Source: Deltaproteobacteria bacterium
Lineage (GTDB): Bacteria; Bdellovibrionota; UBA1018
DNA: 10,674 bases
NCBI GenBank assembly: GCA_013286765.1
Contig: JABDFB010000064.1
Span: forward strand, 1-10,674
Reading direction: 5' to 3'
The notes below the pieces were generated by a model that had not been told where the DNA came from, made no database searches, and worked only from the letters and a program-made list of their open reading frames with translations. Both the position numbers and the translations under genes were made by a program. This document shows, piece by piece, positions 5,839 through 10,674 of this stretch (within the stretch, counting starts at the first letter, position 1; the number at the start of each line of letters is the position of its first letter).

Positions 5839-6588
5839 ATGACACCAAAACCAACTTCAATCATAAAAGTTGCAGTGGAATACCATGACGACGGAACACT
5901 GCTAGAAGCCTTCGTTGCTAACCCAGAACTGGCAGAATCTGATCAATCGTCAAAAAAGCCAACCGTACTGGTATTTCCTGCTTGGCGTGGGCGTGATGCC
6001 TTTGCTTGTGAAAAAGCTGAGGCACTCGCAAAACTAGGATATGTAGGCATAGCATTGGACGTTTATGGCAAGGGTGTTTCTGGAAAGAATAGAGAAGAAT
6101 GTACCCAACTGGTTCAACCCTTCATGGAGGATCGGTTAAAACTGCGGCAGAGACTCTTAGCAGGACTCGAGACCGCACTCAAACTTCCCTACGTAAATCC
6201 GAATCAAATAGCCGCAATGGGTTTCTGTTTTGGCGGACTCTGTGCGCTCGACTTGGCTCGTAGCGGAGCGGACATAAAAGGTGTTGTGACCTTTCATGGT
6301 TCGCTTAAACCCCTGAGTAAAATCAAGAATGAAAAAATAAAATCAAAAATTCTTGTCCTGCATGGCCATGATGACCCTACGATCCTTCCCTCTATGGTTC
6401 TTGATTTTGAAAATGAAATGACCGAGGCTCAGGCGGATTGGCAAGTGCATACCTATGGGAATACGATGCACGCTTTTACCCTGCCGACAGCGAATGAACA
6501 TAAATTTGGAACAGCCTATCAACCCAGCTCGGATCGGCGATCTTGGATTGCTATGAAGAACTTTTTTGAAGAGATTTTTGCTGATTAA
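5839..6588 (+). CDS. Dienelactone hydrolase family alpha/beta hydrolase
   Basis: A 249-residue cytoplasmic alpha/beta hydrolase of the dienelactone hydrolase family; no signal peptide. The cysteine nucleophile lies in the elbow GFCFGG (Cys130), as in carboxymethylenebutenolidase-type enzymes, with the acid at Asp179 (GHDDPTI) and the general base at His211 (NTMHAFTLP). The early LVFPAWRGRD segment fits the oxyanion region and the PYVNPNQIAAMGFCFGG strand precedes the elbow. Length fits the family (about 230-260). The natural substrate cannot be inferred: many members are general esterases outside aromatic degradation, and no chlorocatechol or other ring-cleavage genes are nearby. A small membrane protein follows 33 bp downstream and may be co-transcribed. 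Confidence 0.88.
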   Translation: MTPKPTSIIKVAVEYHDDGTLLEAFVANPELAESDQSSKKPTVLVFPAWRGRDAFACEKAEALAKLGYVGIALDVYGKGVSGKNREECTQLVQPFMEDRLKLRQRLLAGLETALKLPYVNPNQIAAMGFCFGGLCALDLARSGADIKGVVTFHGSLKPLSKIKNEKIKSKILVLHGHDDPTILPSMVLDFENEMTEAQADWQVHTYGNTMHAFTLPTANEHKFGTAYQPSSDRRSWIAMKNFFEEIFAD

Positions 6589-6621
6589 TATGGAATTGAC
6601 AACTTAAGTTCGTATATCCTT

Positions 6622-6900
6622 ATGCACTTTGTTTTAGCCGTCTTATTCGGAATTCATATCGTACTCGTCGTCTACTTGATGGCATTTATCGTCGCGCGTG
6701 GTGTAGTGAAAGGGGGATCAGGAATCCCCGTTGTATTGACACTCAGTAAGTACTTTATCTATTGGGCGGCCATCAGTTATGGATCACGGCACCTGCCACC
6801 AGCAGGGATTCTCATTGGAATCACTAGCGGAATCTATATCAGTTTGCCTATTGCTTATTTTGTGAATAAGCGAATGCAAGACCATGATACAGGACCATGA
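6622..6900 (+). CDS. Small three-helix membrane protein, unknown function
   Basis: A 92-residue hydrophobic protein with three likely transmembrane segments, about residues 3-27 (FVLAVLFGIHIVLVVYLMAF), 37-55 and 60-82, and a short charged C-terminus (NKRMQDHD). I do not recognise a family. It starts 33 bp after the hydrolase stop on the same strand, suggesting an operon, but there is no Shine-Dalgarno sequence before the ATG. Hydrophobicity across the whole frame and a fully open frame support a real gene. The stop codon falls inside the second copy of a 9-bp direct repeat. Confidence 0.65.
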   Translation: MHFVLAVLFGIHIVLVVYLMAFIVARGVVKGGSGIPVVLTLSKYFIYWAAISYGSRHLPPAGILIGITSGIYISLPIAYFVNKRMQDHDTGP

Positions 6901-6901
6901 T
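6880..6901 (+). repeat. Short direct repeat at the end of the membrane protein gene
   Basis: GACCATGAT occurs at 6880-6888 and again at 6893-6901, with a 4-bp spacer. The second copy supplies the TGA stop. It could be a small duplication that set the present C-terminus. Confidence 0.5.
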
Positions 6902-6968
6902 CCGTCGTACAAAGAGACCACGCTGCGACGTTAGTTCGTTTATCTTGCAAAACGTGACCTCAATTCGG

Positions 6969-9167
6969 TTAAAAGTTCAAATTAGAATTATCGAAAATCA
7001 TGGGGTCACGAAAATCGAAACCTATATCGATGACCATGTCGTGAGCTTGTGCATTACCATTACCTGGAACGGGTGTCTCAACAACCGGTGTCGCAGAATT
7101 GACATTTGCGGAGTCCAGTGCCATGGCCTTTGGAGCAGAACTTGCACTTGGAGTTGAAGTTGAGAGCGAAGAGTTAATAGAACTAGGGGGACTCGGGCGG
7201 TAACTAAGAGAACTTGTACTTTCAGGTCTTGGTGCAGGCACATGGGCGTCTACGTTCATCGAATCGGTCTCGTCCATATTATCGTTTGCATTATCTTCTA
7301 CTACTTGGCCGTATCGAGAGCTGGCCGGATTTGTAACTAATCTTTGCGTTGGCGCTGTTTGTTTCTGTTCCGCTAAATCTGCTGATCCCTGAGTCGGTGT
7401 TATAGACGGCCTTGCAAGAGATGCAGTACTAGTATTCTGTTCTCGCCTTGGCTGATACCATGTCGGCGCCGCTCCGGCCGGAGTCCATGCTGGGCCTTCT
7501 CCACTCAAATAGCCCCAGACAATCGCTTCTAGGGCGGCAACAGATGAAAGTACTGGTAGAACCTCATCCTGACAAGTCTGACGGTACTTATTTCTAATAG
7601 TTTTGGAAACAATTGTCTGCAAAGGTGCGCGATAAGGATCATGTAAACGTTTCATATTAGAATAACTTTCTAAATGATTGAGTTCCGGAGAAAGAGGAAG
7701 GAATCTCCTGTCCAAGAATGCCGTAGGATGCTGGTCCCAGAGATAAAATGCAATTTTATCAAAATATTCCGATAATTCTTTTTCCGAAAGGAGTTGTTCG
7801 GCCAATGGCTTCCCTCCCAAGACAATCGCATATCTGAGAAAGGATTCCAAATTCTTGCTTTCTACGCGTCCCTTTGTAGTGATTTCTCGCACGAACTCTT
7901 TAAAGTTGCTGTAAGGAAGGGGGCTTGCAAATGGAGCAGAGTCGTCAGTACTAGTGCTCCTTTCCCTTCTAAAGAAGAAATCTCTTGCGACTTCCATCGC
8001 GTATTCCAGTTTAGAGATGGGTTCCATCGCGTATCTCAGTGTAGAGAAGGGATATGTTGGATCTCGCCTGAGCTTCTGAAGGTTATGCATTGCAGGATGC
8101 CAACGCCGCCAACACCCTACCTTTCCCATTAGAAGTTCGACGACAGGTAGAGTATTCGATCTAATCGCGTGTGCAATCGCCACGAAAGTCACTTCAGCTC
8201 CAGCATCGAGCAAAGCTGCCACGGTCTGTTCATCGCCATTCCTGGCAGCTTCCTCTATCAGTGAGCTGAAATACTGGAATGGGATCTCCACAAGATTGAA
8301 GAAATTGGACTTTAAATGTCCTACATCCAAGCCATTTTGTATTAAGAGCTTAACGGTTTCTGCGTTTCCAGGATGTGAAACGGCGCTAAAAAGAGCTCTG
8401 GTACGATCGCTGCTGGCGTCAGCCCAAGCCTTTCTGGACCAAGCCCGAAATAATGGCCAATCCGTATCTAATCTCGTCTTAAAATCAATCGTTTGTCTCG
8501 TATGCTGAGCAGGAAGACTCCATCCAAAATAATAATTCGTGATGAGAGCTTTTTTATCTCTATGCTGAAAAGGATCTTGAGATTCGAGCAAAACCTCAGC
8601 CTTTTGTGTACGTTGTTCCACTCTCTGATAAGCACTGTAGACAATCTTAAACGCTTCTGTGTCTCCACCACTGGCAGTCTCGACCAGTAAATCACCGAGG
8701 GATGTAATATCGTGCTCGCCCTCAAGTGCTTGAACCACTTCTCTGAGCGGGTCAAGGGTTTTGCTCTCACTTGCAGGTGCTGTTTCCGTGAGATCAACAG
8801 CCCCGTCGGTAATAATCATTTTCGATAGATCGGTAGAATCTGATTCGTCCTCTTTTTGTTCTTTTGAGTCTGCCGGCCCTATTGGTCTTTTCGCTTCATT
8901 GGTTCCTTCACCGCGTCCGCGATGCCGTAATTCTCCGGAACGAGGTAGTAAACCAGAGCTTTCGATCGGGGGGTTCTCAGGATCGCCCGCATCGTCTTCG
9001 TCTCGCTTAGGATGGTGTTTTTCTGTTTTGCGGCAATGTAAGCAGTCATCTAGAGACTTTGATAGTTTTGAACCGGCTTGGGATGGAGTAGGAGCGGAGA
9101 GAGCAATAAGTAGTGCAGCTAGAGCCAGGGTAAGGCGAGGTGAAGTGAGGCTGAATAAATTAAACAC
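6969..9167 (-). CDS. Large secreted protein with degenerate ankyrin repeats and a disordered tail
   Basis: A 732-residue protein. Residues 1-31 form a signal peptide (RLTLALAALLIALSAPTPSQ core, likely cleaved after PSQA). A highly charged segment rich in Lys, Asp, Glu and Pro follows (about 35-135). A helical region contains ankyrin-like units at about 158-180 (weak), 256-286 (ETVKLLIQNGLDVG), 301-330 (AARNGDEQTVAALLDAGAEV) and 330-350 (NTLPVVELLMG). A 30-bp tandem duplication gives the repeated TLRYAMEP/KLEYAMEV at about 373-392. The C-terminal about 170 residues are Ser/Pro/Thr/Asn-rich low complexity, ending in an acidic aromatic patch (DIGFDFRDPMIFDN). Export plus protein-binding repeats suggests an envelope or effector-type protein, but this is speculation. 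The start is a GTG; an in-frame stop lies five codons upstream and there is no Shine-Dalgarno sequence. It is convergent with the small membrane protein gene, 68 bp apart, with no clear terminator between. Confidence 0.8.
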   Translation of the reverse strand: MFNLFSLTSPRLTLALAALLIALSAPTPSQAGSKLSKSLDDCLHCRKTEKHHPKRDEDDAGDPENPPIESSGLLPRSGELRHRGRGEGTNEAKRPIGPADSKEQKEDESDSTDLSKMIITDGAVDLTETAPASESKTLDPLREVVQALEGEHDITSLGDLLVETASGGDTEAFKIVYSAYQRVEQRTQKAEVLLESQDPFQHRDKKALITNYYFGWSLPAQHTRQTIDFKTRLDTDWPLFRAWSRKAWADASSDRTRALFSAVSHPGNAETVKLLIQNGLDVGHLKSNFFNLVEIPFQYFSSLIEEAARNGDEQTVAALLDAGAEVTFVAIAHAIRSNTLPVVELLMGKVGCWRRWHPAMHNLQKLRRDPTYPFSTLRYAMEPISKLEYAMEVARDFFFRRERSTSTDDSAPFASPLPYSNFKEFVREITTKGRVESKNLESFLRYAIVLGGKPLAEQLLSEKELSEYFDKIAFYLWDQHPTAFLDRRFLPLSPELNHLESYSNMKRLHDPYRAPLQTIVSKTIRNKYRQTCQDEVLPVLSSVAALEAIVWGYLSGEGPAWTPAGAAPTWYQPRREQNTSTASLARPSITPTQGSADLAEQKQTAPTQRLVTNPASSRYGQVVEDNANDNMDETDSMNVDAHVPAPRPESTSSLSYRPSPPSSINSSLSTSTPSASSAPKAMALDSANVNSATPVVETPVPGNGNAQAHDMVIDIGFDFRDPMIFDNSNLNF
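7992..8051 (-). repeat. 30-bp tandem duplication within the ankyrin-protein gene
   Basis: Two adjacent 30-bp units, 7992-8021 and 8022-8051, each begin TTCCATCGCGTAT and match at 26 of 30 positions. They encode two ten-residue helix-like units with the shared core (R/E)YAME. The reading frame is kept. Confidence 0.85.
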
Positions 9168-9371
9168 TATAAGTGTATATCATGTCGAGCCATGTAGGAT
9201 CAATAAAAAGTAAAGAAATAAGATAATAGATATAAAGCAAAGTAGTGTAGTTATGCGTGGTGTTTAAATTAACTATTCTACGGCTTGCAAAAAATATAAA
9301 CGCAACAAAATAAATGTAAATTAAATTGCTGTACTTTTGATAGTATTGGTTGTCTTAAGTTTCCTAATTTC
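9168..9371. other. AT-rich intergenic stretch upstream of the ankyrin-protein gene
   Basis: About 200 bp with frequent stops in all frames and no supportable gene. It contains the promoter candidate at 9174-9203 and, near the GTG start, the inverted repeat ACACT-ATA-AGTGT (9164-9176). Confidence 0.6.
9174..9203 (-). promoter_or_regulatory. Promoter candidate placing transcription start on the GTG of the ankyrin-protein gene
   Basis: Minus-strand TTGATC (complement of 9198-9203) and TATACA (complement of 9174-9179) are separated by 18 bp and each matches consensus at 4 of 6 positions. The seventh base after the -10 box is the G of the GTG at 9167, so the mRNA could be leaderless, which fits the missing Shine-Dalgarno sequence. 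Confidence 0.35.
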
Positions 9372-9542
9372 CTAGCGCTTCCGAAATTTAAGAGTTAGTT
9401 TCCAAATTAATAATATTGAAAATAGCAGAAGGAATAGACAAACTGTACCTTCAAAAACCGACAAGCCTTTGCCACCAGAATAGGTAGATTTTGTCGTAAG
9501 TAGTTGGCCGTCTCTATAAATATTACCATTTTGATTGTTCAT
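9372..9542 (-). CDS. 56-residue single-pass membrane protein
   Basis: A short gene supported by one of the strongest ribosome binding sites in the window, AAGGAGGAG (complement of 9551-9559), 8 nt before the ATG at 9542. The product starts with a polar, glycine-rich stretch (MNNQNGNIYRDGQLLTTKST). One transmembrane helix follows at about 31-48 (VCLFLLLFSILLIW core), and it ends with a basic tail LKFRKR, which predicts the C-terminus in the cytoplasm. No family recognised. It follows the PhyH-type gene by 63 bp on the same strand, so co-transcription is plausible, and it lies 204 bp ahead of the ankyrin-protein gene. Confidence 0.65.
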   Translation of the reverse strand: MNNQNGNIYRDGQLLTTKSTYSGGKGLSVFEGTVCLFLLLFSILLIWKLTLKFRKR

Positions 9543-9605
9543 TATGGATCCTCCTCCTTAAAGATACCATGGCGTGATGATTATTCGATTGGTCTTTAGA
9601 TGTAA

Positions 9606-10436
9606 TTATCCGAGCTTTAGCCAATTATTCGTCGGATAGTGGGCATCAGCCTCAATGACGTGCAGAGTGTAAGCATGCCTCGAACTGCCTGAAAGGTTAG
9701 GTCCGCTTAAATGTGGCAAGAGCCCATGTAATACGATCATGGATCCTTTCTTCACCTCTAACGGAATGAACCCATCTTGCGGCCAAGGGGAGGAATCAAG
9801 TTCCTCAAATTTCACGTTGTTTTCAGGGGTACGCATAAATCGGCGTTTTAGAGGGATGCGGTGCCCTCCAGGAAGAACATAAAGGCAGCCATTTTCACGG
9901 GTTGATTCTTGTAGAGCGAACCAAAAACCCATCGCAGAAACGGGTTCTGTGTAGAGAAAAGTGGCATCTTGATGACAGATAACCTCTCCACCAATCCGGG
10001 GCTGTTTAAATATATACATGGATTGTATTAAGCGCGGTTTAATAAATCCTAACTCTTGCGTTAGTGCTCGAAACCAATAGCGATCCGAAAACTCTCGAAA
10101 CACAGGATTAAGCAAATGGAGTGCATGTCCAATTTTTGCTAGCGAAAGCGCTTTAGATTGCTTCAGCTTTCCATCGTCCGAAAACGCCCCGGCCTCGAAG
10201 AAAAATGCTATCTTATTCCCGGAATCCAGAAAGTACTCTGTCGTTAGTTTTTGTTGATCGTTGGCCTGATCTTTGGAAGAAAAAACGGCGGGTGGGTAAG
10301 AACTAGGGTCATATTCATCCACTAGGTGACTGATTTCCGCCATGAGTTGATCGCATTGTGATTCAGAGACAAAGCGATCTAAAACCAAAAATCCATTCTC
10401 CGCAAATTCTGTTTTCTGCGCCGCTGTGAGACTCAT
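9606..10436 (-). CDS. PhyH / PHYHD1-like Fe(II)- and 2-oxoglutarate-dependent dioxygenase
   Basis: A 276-residue cytoplasmic oxygenase of the phytanoyl-CoA dioxygenase family, most like the PHYHD1 subgroup. These enzymes couple 2-oxoglutarate decarboxylation to hydroxylation of an organic substrate. The N-terminus (QKTEFAENGFLVLDRFVSES) is the typical PhyH opening. The iron triad is intact: His155 and Asp157 (ICHQDATFLY) and His242 (LPHLSGPN), with Arg253 (SSRHAY) positioned to bind the 2-oxoglutarate carboxylate. The segments SMYIFKQPRIGGEV, NGCLYVLPGGH and KKGSMIVLHG are characteristic. Length is close to human PHYHD1 (about 290). The substrate is not predictable, and no CoA-ligase or lipid genes are nearby. 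The ATG at 10436 has only a weak AGAGAAAG upstream, which also overlaps a promoter candidate's -10 box. Confidence 0.9.
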   Translation of the reverse strand: MSLTAAQKTEFAENGFLVLDRFVSESQCDQLMAEISHLVDEYDPSSYPPAVFSSKDQANDQQKLTTEYFLDSGNKIAFFFEAGAFSDDGKLKQSKALSLAKIGHALHLLNPVFREFSDRYWFRALTQELGFIKPRLIQSMYIFKQPRIGGEVICHQDATFLYTEPVSAMGFWFALQESTRENGCLYVLPGGHRIPLKRRFMRTPENNVKFEELDSSPWPQDGFIPLEVKKGSMIVLHGLLPHLSGPNLSGSSRHAYTLHVIEADAHYPTNNWLKLG

Positions 10437-10444
10437 GGAATCTT

Positions 10445-10473
10445 TCTCTAGCGAAAGGCTGCCTCCATGTCAA
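10445..10473 (-). promoter_or_regulatory. Promoter candidate immediately upstream of the PhyH-type gene
   Basis: Minus-strand TTGACA (exact -35, complement of 10468-10473), a 17-bp spacer, and TAGAGA (complement of 10445-10450, 3 of 6 matches). Transcription would start at about 10438, two bases before the ATG, so the transcript would be nearly leaderless. Confidence 0.4.
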
Positions 10474-10484
10474 TGGATCAAGTT

Positions 10485-10646
10485 TTATTCAAAATCTTGA
10501 AGGAGTGCATATACCTTCGTATATCCACAATCCTGCCTCCACTCAACGCTGTGCTTAGCATTTACAAGCAGAATTCCAACAGACTTTTCTACAAACTTTG
10601 CCAAGTTCAAAATTAGAAATAAAAGTGAAAGAAGGTACTTTTTCAA
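10485..10646 (-). CDS. Possible 53-residue secreted or membrane peptide upstream of the PhyH-type gene
   Basis: An open frame starting at a TTG (complement of 10644-10646), with an in-frame stop eight codons further upstream. It begins KKYLLSLLFLILNLAKF, which looks like a signal peptide or membrane anchor, and ends YTKVYALLQDFE. There is no ribosome binding site, the start codon is weak, and a frame of this length in AT-rich DNA can arise by chance. A perfect inverted repeat, ATATAC-CTTC-GTATAT (10509-10524), lies inside it. Confidence 0.2.
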   Translation of the reverse strand: MKKYLLSLLFLILNLAKFVEKSVGILLVNAKHSVEWRQDCGYTKVYALLQDFE

Positions 10647-10674
10647 TTGGAATAGAAAGAATTCTTAAATAGAC

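Noticed and set aside
6897..7157. Plus-strand 86-codon frame after the small membrane protein
   Set aside because: It mostly lies opposite the C-terminal tail of the ankyrin protein and has no ribosome binding site.
8761..9213. Plus-strand 150-codon frame opposite the ankyrin-protein N-terminus
   Set aside because: Ser/Arg-rich composition mirrors the charged N-terminal segment on the other strand, which has a good signal peptide; no start signals.
1..10674. CRISPR array, tRNA, rRNA or insertion sequence with terminal inverted repeats
   Set aside because: No regularly spaced repeats, no cloverleaf-like sequence, no transposase frame and no matching terminal repeats were found by reading both strands.

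Overview
The window looks like chromosomal DNA from a Gram-negative bacterium of moderate, locally AT-rich composition. Supporting this are an AmpG-type muropeptide permease, several Sec signal peptides and a PHYHD1-like dioxygenase. The HNH endonuclease at 3477-4502 resembles a family I associate, from memory, with multi-copy genes in Bdellovibrio and relatives. I therefore lean to Bdellovibrionota, but this is an inference and no marker gene or rRNA is present to prove it.

Layout, left to right. (1) Bases 1-1137, minus strand: the 5' end of a gene with a signal peptide runs off the left edge. Before it in the direction of transcription is a secreted protein built from two near-identical Ig-like repeats of about 125 residues. 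(2) Bases 1116-4502, accessory zone: a tyrosine recombinase with a long Pro/Thr-rich N-terminal extension containing a G9 tract, a convergent DUF2283-helix-turn-helix fusion protein whose stop lies 1 bp from the recombinase stop, a 364-bp gene-poor stretch, and the HNH endonuclease. A hairpin sequence of about 20 bp occurs once in the gene-poor stretch and again, with one mismatch in 20, inside the HNH coding sequence. (3) Bases 4530-6900, metabolic and transport genes: AmpG (minus) is divergent from a dienelactone hydrolase (plus), which is followed by a small three-helix membrane protein. (4) Bases 6969-10436, minus strand: PhyH/PHYHD1-type Fe(II)/2-oxoglutarate dioxygenase, then a 56-residue single-pass membrane protein with a very strong ribosome binding site, then a 732-residue secreted protein with degenerate ankyrin repeats and a low-complexity tail.

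Functional links are weak. The recombinase, the HTH/DUF2283 protein and the HNH endonuclease form a plausible integrated or decaying mobile region, but I found no attachment sites or target-site duplications. AmpG would import cell-wall muropeptides for recycling. The PhyH gene and the small membrane protein (63 bp apart) may be co-transcribed.

Translation signals fall into two groups. Four genes have good Shine-Dalgarno sequences (the left-edge partial gene, the Ig-repeat gene, the hydrolase and the 56-residue protein). Several others have none, and in three of those a promoter-like sequence is placed so that transcription would begin on or within a few bases of the start codon.

I do not see a clear undescribed multi-gene system. 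The best leads are the duplicated hairpin element, the orphan DUF2283-HTH protein with its inverted-repeat operator candidate, the G9 tract in the recombinase linker, and the ankyrin protein with its small membrane neighbour.
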